DNA from: Planctomycetaceae bacterium
Lineage (GTDB): Bacteria; Planctomycetota; Planctomycetia; Planctomycetales; Planctomycetaceae
Assembly: GCA_014762625.1 (NCBI GenBank)
Contig: JABURQ010000058.1
Span: 51,066-115,065, forward strand
Length of the DNA: 64,000 nucleotides
Direction of reading: 5' to 3'
How positions within the stretch are numbered: position 1 is the first letter of the stretch; each line of letters starts with the position of its first letter. The translations under genes and the position numbers were made by a program. The notes below the pieces were generated by a model. That model saw only the letters and a program-made list of their open reading frames with translations. It was not told the origin of the DNA and ran no database searches. Shown here one piece after another: positions 1 through 7,660 of this stretch.

Positions 1-1
1 A

Positions 2-778
2 ATTATCGAACTGCTGCAGAATCAAAAGCAGAACGTTCTGATTCAGAAGTTTGTCGCCGAGAGTAAAGGCCGCGACATTCGAGCGTTCGTTGTGGGAGAC
101 CGAGTGGTCGCGGCGATGAGACGCGTGGCTCAGGGACAGGAATTTCGCAGTAACGTGCATCGAGGCGGCAAGACGGAACCGGTGCTCCTCGACGAGACCT
201 ATTGTGAGACGGCGGTCCGGGCCGCCCAGATCATGGGATTGAGAGTGGCGGGAGTCGATCTTCTGGAAGGGAAAGACGGGCCGCTGATTATGGAGGTCAA
301 TTCCTCGCCCGGTCTGGAAGGGATCGAATCCTGCACGCAACTCGATATCGCCGGAGCGATCATTGATTATATCGCGGCCCAGGTCGATTTCCCGGAGATC
401 GATATCCGGCAGCGACTAACAGTCAGTCGAGGCTACGGCGTGACCGAAATTTCGATTCCCGAGGGTTCGGATTACGTCGGGAAAACGATTGTCGAATCGG
501 GACTACGGGATAAAGACATCAATGTGTTGACGCTGTACCGGGACGCGAAAGTGATTCCGAACCCCCGTCCGGAACGCGAACTGAATCCAGGGGACCGATT
601 GCTGGCGTTTGGGAAACTCGAATCGATGCGGGGATTGGTACCCACGAAGTCGCGTCGCAAACGCCGACCCAACGTGCAGGAACTTCCCGAACCGCTTCCT
701 CCAGAAACGTTATCGCAGGATTTGGACGTCGACCATTCCGCCGGCGTCCAACCGGTTCCCCCTCCTCTCGAAGAGTAA
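2..778 (+). CDS. RimK-like ATP-grasp ligase fused to RCK_C (TrkA-C) domain, 5' truncated
   Basis: The gene is cut by the left edge of the window; the reading frame is open from base 2, so the 228-aa ORF in the track is only the tail. The first ~120 visible residues are the C-terminal half of an ATP-grasp ligase of the RimK/LysX type: QKFVAESKGRDIRAFVVG, a basic RRVAQG segment, and the metal/ATP-binding acidic-Asn motif IMEVNSSPGLEG. RimK enzymes add glutamate or other amino acids to protein C-termini or to small substrates. After ~30 linker residues comes an RCK_C/TrkA-C type domain (GVTEISIPEGSDYVGKTI ... LNPGDRLLAFG), which normally senses a small ligand in potassium transport regulators. 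A Pro-rich tail follows. The stop lies 6 bases before the next gene, so the two are probably co-transcribed. The substrate is unknown. The fold assignments are confident. Confidence 0.85.
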   Translation: MIELLQNQKQNVLIQKFVAESKGRDIRAFVVGDRVVAAMRRVAQGQEFRSNVHRGGKTEPVLLDETYCETAVRAAQIMGLRVAGVDLLEGKDGPLIMEVNSSPGLEGIESCTQLDIAGAIIDYIAAQVDFPEIDIRQRLTVSRGYGVTEISIPEGSDYVGKTIVESGLRDKDINVLTLYRDAKVIPNPRPERELNPGDRLLAFGKLESMRGLVPTKSRRKRRPNVQELPEPLPPETLSQDLDVDHSAGVQPVPPPLEE

Positions 779-784
779 CTCCGC

Positions 785-1882
785 ATGACGACAGACGACC
801 GCGTTCGTAAACCGATCGACAATTGGCACGGAACCGAAATTCCTCCAGGTGCCTCTGTCGATGTGAAACTGGCGGTCAGCGAGAGTTACAGCAGCATGAC
901 GCTCCGGATCCCGATTCATATCCGTCGAGCTCCCGAAGAAGGGCCGGTCATATTCGTTACCGCCGCTTTGCACGGCGATGAAATCAACGGGACGGGGGCC
1001 ATCCGCCATTTGATTATGGATGAGGAGTTTCAACTGGATCGAGGTGCGCTGGTCCTGATCCCGGTTTTGAACTTGCTGGCGTTCGATCGCCACTCACGAT
1101 ATCTCCCCGACCGACGCGATCTGAATCGCTCGTTTCCTGGTTCGCAATCGGGCAGTCTTGCCCGACGTATGGCGAATAAAATCTTTACTGAAATCGTTTC
1201 CCGCTGTGATTTCGGTATCGACCTGCACACCGCCGCCGTCCGGAGAACCAATTACCCCACGATCCGAGCCGATCTTTCCAATCCCGATGTTAAAAAGCTG
1301 GCGGAAGCCTTCGGCTCGGAAATCCTGATGGACGGGAAGGGACCGCGCGGATCGTTTCGACGTGAAGCGTGCCTCGCGGGATGTCCGACGATTACCATGG
1401 AAGGGGGGGAAGTCTGGAAAGTGGAGCCGAGCATCGTCGATTCCACCGTGAAGGGGATCAAAAATGTTCTCAGTCATTTCGGGATGCTGGCTGAAACTGT
1501 CGAACTTCCCGAGTACCAGATCATCGTCGAGTATTCCAAATGGATTCGCGCGGACCGCGGCGGATTTCTCCACTTCCACGTGAAGCCGGGAGATGTGGTC
1601 GAGGCGGACGCTCCTCTCGCGACGACTTCTACCTTGCTGGGGAAAGAGCGGAGTGTGTTGAGAGCCCCCTTCGATGCGGTGGTGATCGGGATGACGACTC
1701 TACCGGCCGTGAGCCCCGGCGAGGCGGTCTGTCATCTGGGAGAACTCCCTGAATCGATGAAACCCTCCAAGCTACATAAGCTCCGCAAAAAATCGGATGT
1801 GCACGAAGAACAGATCGTCGAGGACCTGTCGACGAATCTGATCGTTACGGAGTGGGAGGACGAGGACTCCGATGAAGAATAA
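785..1882 (+). CDS. Succinylglutamate desuccinylase/aspartoacylase family hydrolase
   Basis: 365 aa zinc-hydrolase of the AstE/aspartoacylase (M14-like) superfamily. The metal-binding signature is visible as AALHGDEINGTG (His and Glu ligands), followed by RDLNRSFPG (substrate-binding Asn-Arg), IDLHT (third His ligand) and TMEGGE (the general-base Glu region). The C-terminal ~100 residues form a beta-rich domain (RADRGGFLHFHVKPGDVV), as in other bacterial members. The family removes acyl groups from N-acyl amino acids. The ATG start lies 6 bases after the RimK-like gene. RimK-like ligase plus AstE-like hydrolase is a recurring bacterial pair, which suggests that they make and remove the same amide bond (inference). 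The tail is strongly acidic. The exact substrate cannot be read from the sequence. Confidence 0.85.
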   Translation: MTTDDRVRKPIDNWHGTEIPPGASVDVKLAVSESYSSMTLRIPIHIRRAPEEGPVIFVTAALHGDEINGTGAIRHLIMDEEFQLDRGALVLIPVLNLLAFDRHSRYLPDRRDLNRSFPGSQSGSLARRMANKIFTEIVSRCDFGIDLHTAAVRRTNYPTIRADLSNPDVKKLAEAFGSEILMDGKGPRGSFRREACLAGCPTITMEGGEVWKVEPSIVDSTVKGIKNVLSHFGMLAETVELPEYQIIVEYSKWIRADRGGFLHFHVKPGDVVEADAPLATTSTLLGKERSVLRAPFDAVVIGMTTLPAVSPGEAVCHLGELPESMKPSKLHKLRKKSDVHEEQIVEDLSTNLIVTEWEDEDSDEE

Positions 1883-1884
1883 AA

Positions 1885-1918
1885 CAGCCGATCGAAACCC
1901 TTCAGTTTTGACCGGCTG
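1885..1918 (-). terminator. Intrinsic terminator for the DUF1559/lipoprotein unit
   Basis: A stem of about 14 bp with one mismatch and one wobble pair (CAGCCG..GAAAC / GTTTT..CGGCTG) and a 6-base loop. Read on the minus strand it is followed by TTTTATT, a typical U-tract. It lies just beyond the lipoprotein stop and next to the end of the convergent plus-strand hydrolase gene. Confidence 0.65.
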
Positions 1919-1958
1919 AGAATGATCGTTCGCAGAATCGCGAATTTCCTTCTTTTTT

Positions 1959-2348
1959 CTAACCACCTTTCACCGTTTTCAAAGCGGCATTCATCTTTTC
2001 GACGGCGGCCTTGAATTCGTCGTCGGAGCCGTCTGCTTTGGCGGCAACATCTTTCGCGGCAGCCACGAACGCATCGACATTGCTTTGACTGGCTCCGCCC
2101 AACTCGGAGGCGGAAGCGATTGCATCAACCTGAGAAGTAAATGTCTCGCTCTTAGCAGCTTCTTTGGCGGCATTGACGTCTCCCATTTCGAGCGGATAGG
2201 AAACAGCCATCAGGGCGTCGTTTTCAAAATCGGACAACTCATTAAATGATACGACTGGAGCCCCTTTGCTCATTTCCTTCACCGACTCGTTATTACAGCC
2301 GGTGAGTACAAGTAACGACAGGCACAATCCCAAACAATATTTCATCAT
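1959..2348 (-). CDS. Small predicted lipoprotein, unknown function
   Basis: 129 aa. The longer ORF in the track (to 2441) runs back through a hairpin. The better start is the ATG at 2348, which has GAGG a few bases upstream and gives a textbook lipoprotein signal: a hydrophobic stretch ending in LVLTGC, so the Cys would be lipidated and the protein membrane-anchored. The mature part is small, Ala/Lys/Glu-rich and probably helical, with no recognisable domain. It lies directly downstream of a DUF1559 gene on the same strand. Planctomycetes often place a short lipoprotein after a DUF1559 gene, and the two are probably co-expressed. The function is unknown. Confidence 0.75.
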   Translation of the reverse strand: MMKYCLGLCLSLLVLTGCNNESVKEMSKGAPVVSFNELSDFENDALMAVSYPLEMGDVNAAKEAAKSETFTSQVDAIASASELGGASQSNVDAFVAAAKDVAAKADGSDDEFKAAVEKMNAALKTVKGG

Positions 2349-2393
2349 TAATCCTCGTCTCTGAAGTGAATTCTGAATGTGTGGAAAAGCAAA

Positions 2394-2423
2394 GAGGGGA
2401 CCGGCCTGTTTGCCGATCCCCTC
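2394..2423 (-). terminator. Hairpin between DUF1559 gene and lipoprotein gene (partial terminator)
   Basis: GAGGGGA / TCCCCTC stem with inner GGC/GCC pairs, followed on the minus strand by TTTGCTTTT. It sits between the two genes of the unit. It would reduce transcription of the lipoprotein relative to the DUF1559 gene, or protect the 3' end of the upstream message. Confidence 0.6.
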
Positions 2424-2441
2424 GTCGATCGAAAAGATCAT

Positions 2442-3482
2442 TTAGAACTGAATAACGTTTGCTTCTTGACCGGCTGCGGTGAAGTTGTGGGCCCAACTCA
2501 CACCGTCGACGTTCTCACTCACGAATTTGACAGAGCCATCAGCCATCAAAGCGTGAGCTCCCCCTACATGAGTCGATGAGAGTGGTCGATAGCCGACGTT
2601 TCCACCATTGACCGGATCGGTCCAACTGACCACGTCAACCTGGGGATCGTTAATGCGGTGCATCAAGACGAACTTGTTCGGGTTGGCGGTGTTGTTGGGG
2701 AGGCTACCGTCAACTCGAACTCCCGCGTTGACCTGCCCGCGTGCGGTCGATTCATACCATTCGTACGAGCGACGTCCGGTCTCATTGTTACCATACCCGG
2801 AAGGGTCGATTGTTCCCGGTGAATAGGCGCCTGGCCAACCACTCATACGCGAGAAGCTCTTTCCGCGATAAACCTCACCGACCATCACGGTGTTACTGGT
2901 TCCATCCTGAAAACTGGCCATCGTGGTTCCGGGACGGGTGATCGCTCCCAGATCCTTGCCGCTGGTGGAGCCATGGCTGGCATCACCACGAGCACGAACC
3001 GCGGCACAGTAATTGGATCCAGAACGACTTCCAGATTGTGCCGGAGTCGGGTCACTCGGACAAATGTAGGTCGGAATCACGGTCTGACGCATTTGGTTCC
3101 AGTTCGGCTGCGTCGGGTTATTCATGCAGCCGTTCAGAGGACTTCCTGCAAACCGAAACTGGTTGTAGAGCGGTGCCTGATCCATATAGGGCAGAATCAT
3201 CACGCGCCAACTCCAACCTTGCCCACGAACCCACCCACTGCAATTTGGCATGGCAGGCCCCTGAAACACTCCCGTAGACGGAAAGCGAAAAAACGTGTCG
3301 TGATAGTTGTGTAGTGCCAACCCGTGTTGTTTCAGGTTGTTTTTGCAGGCCGAGCGACGGGCTGCTTCGCGCGCCTGCTGAACTGCCGGAAGCAGCAATG
3401 CCACCAGCACCGCGATGATCGCAATCACGACCAATAATTCAATCAACGTGAACGCACGCCGACGTAAAGAAAAGTGTCTCAT
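2442..3482 (-). CDS. DUF1559 domain-containing prepilin-like protein
   Basis: 346 aa. The start at 3482 is chosen over the ORF-track start at 3581 because AAAGGAG lies 9 bases upstream and the protein then opens with a type IV prepilin leader: RRRAFTLIELLVVIAIIAVL, with cleavage expected before the Phe and Glu at the +5 position. The DUF1559 body follows (AREAARRSACKNNLKQ, ALHNYHDT). The C-terminus carries the H-X9-DG signature (HVGGAHALMADG) typical of the family. These proteins are greatly expanded in planctomycetes and are thought to be exported pseudopilin-like surface proteins; a precise role is not established. It has its own promoter upstream and a hairpin downstream, followed by a lipoprotein gene. 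Confidence 0.93.
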   Translation of the reverse strand: MRHFSLRRRAFTLIELLVVIAIIAVLVALLLPAVQQAREAARRSACKNNLKQHGLALHNYHDTFFRFPSTGVFQGPAMPNCSGWVRGQGWSWRVMILPYMDQAPLYNQFRFAGSPLNGCMNNPTQPNWNQMRQTVIPTYICPSDPTPAQSGSRSGSNYCAAVRARGDASHGSTSGKDLGAITRPGTTMASFQDGTSNTVMVGEVYRGKSFSRMSGWPGAYSPGTIDPSGYGNNETGRRSYEWYESTARGQVNAGVRVDGSLPNNTANPNKFVLMHRINDPQVDVVSWTDPVNGGNVGYRPLSSTHVGGAHALMADGSVKFVSENVDGVSWAHNFTAAGQEANVIQF

Positions 3483-3543
3483 CAAGCGAATCTCCTTTGT
3501 GTGTGAAAAAACAAAATGTTTAAAACTTGTGGCCCAACGTATG

Positions 3544-3572
3544 ATTTTAGATTGATGTGAAGAAACCGTCAA
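3544..3572 (-). promoter_or_regulatory. Sigma70-type promoter of the DUF1559 gene
   Basis: On the minus strand TTGACG, a 17-base spacer and TAAAAT. The predicted transcription start near 3537 gives a leader of about 55 bases before the ATG at 3482. Both boxes are close to consensus. Confidence 0.65.
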
Positions 3573-3664
3573 TTTCATCAAGAGTGTACGGCTGAATTAA
3601 TAATGACGTTCTCCGAAGATCACACTTTTTGGAGGAGTTATGAGCGTTGAACAGCTGGCAGGGC

Positions 3665-5350
3665 TCAATGAAAAGAGAAACGAGTCTGTTGCAGTTCGTT
3701 CAGTTGTTCCAGAAATTCGGAGGAGCGACGATGCTGGTGGACTGACTTCAATCCCTCCAAAAGTTCACCCAGGATTTGAGCCATCGTCAGGTCGGCGAAG
3801 GCTTCACGACGAAACTCGGGGAGGTTCTGAAGAATGCCGCTGATCTTTGTAACGCATTGCTGTTGATGAGCTTCGAGATCGGCACACTCCCGAAAAGGTT
3901 CCGTCTCGTAAACTTGTAGAGTGATCGACCAGGCTCCCAGATCATCTTCGGGAAGATAGCCGACAATCGCCTTCATGCCTTCGATTTCTGGAACGACGTC
4001 CAGGTTCCAGGTGCTCATGAGAATTTTTTGTTGTATTGTCTGCGAAAACATTTTTGCCAGCTCAAAATGTCCTTCGAAGGTGTAGTGAACGTGCTCTAAA
4101 AAAAATCGATCACCCGGTCCGGCGGGGGAAGCAATTTGTTTGAGATTTTCCGCAACATCCACAAACGCGACATTTGGGGATTCATTCTCGACCAGTTCTT
4201 TGAATACAGTGTGAAATCGGGTCGGAGCGCGAAAGCGGCATCCATCCAGGTCGCGAGCAAGCTCATACTTCTGTCGCGCCAAATCGAACTGTTCGGTCGC
4301 TTCGTAATATTGCGCCAATCGATATTGAAGCAGCGCGTGTTGCTCACAAATCTGAGAGGCCTGATCGAGGAGTGCTTTCGCCTCTGCATAGCTGCGCGAT
4401 TCGAGATACGATTCGGCGACTCGCAACAGTTCATTCCATTCCTCTTCGCGAGATCGATTGCAATTCTCCGGCCAGAAAGCGCGCATGGGGCTGAGCCCAC
4501 GCAGTTTGGAGGCCACGCTGCTCAGGACAACCGGCACGTTCGCTGCCTGAGCGGTGGCGATTGCATGTTTCAGGTTGCGACGTAAATTGGATTCCGCTTT
4601 TTTTACGTAGGTACTTTGAAGCGGGATCTCGAATTCTTGCGGTAAAGCCGTCAGTAAATCCGCGTTGGTGTCTACCGATCTCTCGTTCGACGTAAAAACC
4701 TGGGCCAGCCGAAGCCTCCTCAAATCAAACACCGTTTCGGATAACGCCGAAGATCGCTCCTCGATTGTGGACGCCGAGCCGCCAGGGCCGTAAAACTCAT
4801 TATGCCCGGAATGGATCACAATCAGATCGGGATCGCACGCCAGGCATTGTTCGGTCAGATCCGACACGACAAAACTATTCATCGAGGTCACGCCGGCATT
4901 GAGAACTTCAAAATCGATATCGGGATTTTGAAGTTCCAGTAGGAATTCTATTTGTCGGGGGAAAGCCAGTTCCGAAGCATACGGGAACCCGATGACGGTC
5001 GAACCTCCCAAACAGACGATCCGAAAGACCCCTTTCGGCTTCGGCATTTGGAACGGACGCGGTTCAGGTCCCGAGACGTCCATATTGTCGTAGTAGGCAT
5101 AATCGATGCTGGGATTCAATCGATGCGTGAACGGAGGCAGAGGGGGCTTTAATTCCTGGACGAGTGTGAGATCCCGACCTACACCGAAAGCCCGCAACAC
5201 GATTTCCGTAAACACCAGCATTACAAAAGGAGCAACGACCACAATCGCCCGAAACAACCACAGTCGTTTACGCGAAATATGATGCCGCTTTTTGGAAGGA
5301 GCTTCGGACTTCGTTACATCGATGGGTGAGGGGAGTTTGGAGTCAGTCAT
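3665..5350 (-). CDS. SGNH/GDSL-type hydrolase with N-terminal membrane anchor and helical repeat segment
   Basis: 561 aa. A basic N-terminus is followed by one membrane segment (about residues 31-52), so the bulk should lie outside the cytoplasm. SGNH-family blocks can be seen: block I with the nucleophile in VCLGGSTVIGF (Ser ~117), block III GHNEFYG (Asn), and a C-terminal block V-like LEHVHYTFEGH (acidic-x-x-His). Between blocks III and V is a TPR-like helical stretch (AEAKALLDQASQICEQHALL). SGNH enzymes are esterases or acyltransferases; AlgX/AlgJ-like members acetylate exopolysaccharide. The actual substrate is unknown. The gene overlaps the upstream cytochrome gene by 8 bases and is the last gene of a four-gene minus-strand cluster, so it probably acts with those products. 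Confidence 0.8.
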   Translation of the reverse strand: MTDSKLPSPIDVTKSEAPSKKRHHISRKRLWLFRAIVVVAPFVMLVFTEIVLRAFGVGRDLTLVQELKPPLPPFTHRLNPSIDYAYYDNMDVSGPEPRPFQMPKPKGVFRIVCLGGSTVIGFPYASELAFPRQIEFLLELQNPDIDFEVLNAGVTSMNSFVVSDLTEQCLACDPDLIVIHSGHNEFYGPGGSASTIEERSSALSETVFDLRRLRLAQVFTSNERSVDTNADLLTALPQEFEIPLQSTYVKKAESNLRRNLKHAIATAQAANVPVVLSSVASKLRGLSPMRAFWPENCNRSREEEWNELLRVAESYLESRSYAEAKALLDQASQICEQHALLQYRLAQYYEATEQFDLARQKYELARDLDGCRFRAPTRFHTVFKELVENESPNVAFVDVAENLKQIASPAGPGDRFFLEHVHYTFEGHFELAKMFSQTIQQKILMSTWNLDVVPEIEGMKAIVGYLPEDDLGAWSITLQVYETEPFRECADLEAHQQQCVTKISGILQNLPEFRREAFADLTMAQILGELLEGLKSVHQHRRSSEFLEQLNELQQTRFSFH

Positions 5351-6608
5351 CGTCCTCTCCCCCGATCGATTTTGAGGGTTGGGGACGAGCCTCGGTAGGA
5401 CTATCGTATTGGTCCCGACGGACGCGTATCCAATGGTCGTGAAACTGGAGTCCTTTCACGAGATCGATCGCCGGCATATGACATTCGATACAGTTACCGG
5501 CGGGTGATACCGGACAGTGAACCTGGTTCGCGTCTTGATGACACGATAGACACGTCTGAATTTGTTGTTCGTGCGAACGGGATTCAATACCTGTGTGAGA
5601 GTCGTGGCAGGTCGTGCAACTGAGGGCGCCATTCGACTTCAGAAAACAGGGGCTCTGTAACAGCCCGACCGGCTGGAAACGAACCAGCGAATTCGGGTAG
5701 CGCTTGAGGCGATCGGGCTCAATGGAATCAGGATTCCGGTGGCACTCGCCGCACATTTTGATTTGAGCCTCAGCCGACCAGCGACTCTTCAAAAACAGAT
5801 GGAGATCCTCGTCGCCACGCTCCGCAGCCGCAACGTGCAGACTTCCCGGACCGTGACACGCTTCGCATTGCACGTTGGCGTACAGGTTTTCCAGTTTTCG
5901 CCCCACGACATCCACAGTTGTCGTATGGCATCCGATGCAACGATCCACGTTGGGTTGTCGAAATGTATGGCCGAAATAATCTCCCGGTTGAGTGGGGAAA
6001 TCGTTTTCCTGTCCGGGGGTGATATCCCAGGTTTCGTCTTCGGCATACCACGTCAATCGGTGTTCAACATTGATCGTTTCCTGCTGTGCATCGAGCATCA
6101 ACGTGATCAATGTCGTCGCATGTTTTCCCGATCCCAAAGCGTAGTCGAGGGGGAAAAGTTTTCCGCCGAACTTTTCGGGAATCGAGACCGTCACCCCTGC
6201 CTCGTCACATTGATAATGATAAGTGCCGTAGACTTCATCGAGCTCGATCTGTTTTCTGCACAGGCGCTGGGCAACCTCGGATTCTTTTGTGGTTGCGAAG
6301 GTGTTCGCATGCGGCGAATTCAAATGCGTCTCAACGATGTCGGAGTGACACTCGGCACATTTCTGATGGCCGACGTACGTTGCCACCTGCTTCGAATTCT
6401 TTTTAGCTTTCGATTTCCTCTGAGACTGATCGTCTTCCTTTGTCTGGCAACCGAGAAAGGCTGCCGCAACAAAGCAAAACAGGATGATCGACAACAAAAA
6501 TCGCAACAAATCTCTCCCAGGTGGAAATCTCGCGGCAAATACTCGCTTTTCAATCAGTTTGAAAAGTCGGACACCCAATTCTATCCCTGACGACATCATA
6601 CTGTCCAA
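5343..6608 (-). CDS. Seven-heme c-type cytochrome, predicted lipoprotein
   Basis: 421 aa. Seven CXXCH heme-attachment motifs: CAECH, CIGCH, CEACH, CGECH, CTTCH, CLSCH and CIECH, from about residue 84 to residue 377. The N-terminus has a hydrophobic segment ending in AAFLGC, a plausible lipobox at Cys 54, so the protein is probably a membrane-anchored periplasmic or outer-face cytochrome. An internal start nearer the signal sequence is possible, because the first ~30 residues are not signal-like. Heme spacing is irregular, with a large gap of ~135 residues between hemes 1 and 2 that may hold an extra domain, as in the multiheme proteins of the cytochrome c554/NrfA-like superfamily. The start lies 34 bases after the TPR gene, and the 3' end overlaps the SGNH gene. 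It probably moves electrons; the donor and acceptor are unknown. Confidence 0.88.
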   Translation of the reverse strand: MDSMMSSGIELGVRLFKLIEKRVFAARFPPGRDLLRFLLSIILFCFVAAAFLGCQTKEDDQSQRKSKAKKNSKQVATYVGHQKCAECHSDIVETHLNSPHANTFATTKESEVAQRLCRKQIELDEVYGTYHYQCDEAGVTVSIPEKFGGKLFPLDYALGSGKHATTLITLMLDAQQETINVEHRLTWYAEDETWDITPGQENDFPTQPGDYFGHTFRQPNVDRCIGCHTTTVDVVGRKLENLYANVQCEACHGPGSLHVAAAERGDEDLHLFLKSRWSAEAQIKMCGECHRNPDSIEPDRLKRYPNSLVRFQPVGLLQSPCFLKSNGALSCTTCHDSHTGIESRSHEQQIQTCLSCHQDANQVHCPVSPAGNCIECHMPAIDLVKGLQFHDHWIRVRRDQYDSPTEARPQPSKSIGGEDDD

Positions 6609-6642
6609 TCGGGATGGGAGACGAGAAAGAGAGTCATTCCGA

Positions 6643-7656
6643 CTAAGGAGCCTCCAGTAAATGAGATAATTCTCTGGTCAGTTGTTCCGCAAGATCCTGA
6701 TCTCCTGAAAAGGCCGCCGCCCGCGCGTACATAGATAGAAACTTGCGGTTGGTTCGTTCTTGCTGATAAAGAGGTTTCAGTTCTTCGCGTGCGAGTTCGT
6801 ATTTTCCCTGTACCATCAGCAGTTCACAGTGGAGCAATCGAGCTTCCAGGAGTTCGGGATTTAACTTCAAAGCTCGATTCAGACTTTGTTCAGCCAGTTC
6901 CATCTCTCCCTGATCCTTGGCGAGCAACGCCTGTTCGAGCCAGAATTCGGGCCAGTTTCGTTTGTCTTCTGACATGGCCTCCAGAGTTTGCCCGGCTAGT
7001 TGCAGTTTTCCCGACTGGCGATAGGCCAGGGCCAGATTGAGTTGAGCCAGACGGTCGTCAGGATGTCTTCGGAGAGATTCCCGCAGAGGCGATATCATTT
7101 CGGGGAATCGATTGAAGCCCGCAAGCAGCAACGCTTTGAGCAGATACGCATCAGATAGTTCCGGATTTTCTTGCAACGCCAGATCAACCTGCGTCAGGGC
7201 GGAGAGGTTCTTACCCAATCGATCGTAAATTCGCGCCAGATGAAAATGCAACTCGCCGTCTGCTTGTCCGCGTTCGACAAGTTGTTCGATGAGCTGCTGC
7301 GCCTCGGACAGTTGCCCCAGTTCATCGTAAAGTTGCGCCTTCAGTTTTTGCGCTTCGAACCAATCACTTGTGTTCTCAGGAATTCGGGAGAGTTCCGCCA
7401 GAGCCCTTCGGCGATCAAATTCACTCAGAAACTGAGCGTACTCCAGTCGAACAGATGCGTCTTCGGGATGAACTCTCAGATATTCATGGTAGAATTCTTG
7501 GGCTTCGTCACGATTTTCCGCTTGTTGCGCATCACGTGCCTGTTGGAGCAGTGACTTTGATCCGGAACGCCAGAACAGGACGATGCCGGTCACCAGGACC
7601 ACTGCCACAATCGTGAGGCGGATCAAATCCCGGAATCCTTTGGAGGATGGTGTCAT
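6643..7656 (-). CDS. Membrane-anchored tetratricopeptide repeat protein
   Basis: 337 aa. One membrane segment near residues 13-30 (LTIVAVVLVTGIVLFW) is followed by about seven TPR-like helical pairs with the usual spacing of Ala/Gly/Leu/Tyr (for example LAYRQSGKLQLAGQTLE and AEQSLNRALKLNPELLEA). TPR proteins act as scaffolds for protein-protein contacts; this one should face the periplasm. It starts only 4 bases after the stop of the CRTAC1 gene and is followed after 34 bases by the multiheme cytochrome gene, so a role in assembling or holding that complex is a reasonable inference. No catalytic motif is seen. Confidence 0.85.
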   Translation of the reverse strand: MTPSSKGFRDLIRLTIVAVVLVTGIVLFWRSGSKSLLQQARDAQQAENRDEAQEFYHEYLRVHPEDASVRLEYAQFLSEFDRRRALAELSRIPENTSDWFEAQKLKAQLYDELGQLSEAQQLIEQLVERGQADGELHFHLARIYDRLGKNLSALTQVDLALQENPELSDAYLLKALLLAGFNRFPEMISPLRESLRRHPDDRLAQLNLALAYRQSGKLQLAGQTLEAMSEDKRNWPEFWLEQALLAKDQGEMELAEQSLNRALKLNPELLEARLLHCELLMVQGKYELAREELKPLYQQERTNRKFLSMYARAAAFSGDQDLAEQLTRELSHLLEAP

Positions 7657-7660
7657 GTAC

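Noticed and set aside
3640-3843. 67-aa plus-strand ORF preceded by GGAGGAG
   Set aside because: The ribosome site is attractive but too close to the ATG, and the ORF is antisense to the 3' end of the SGNH gene with no recognisable content.
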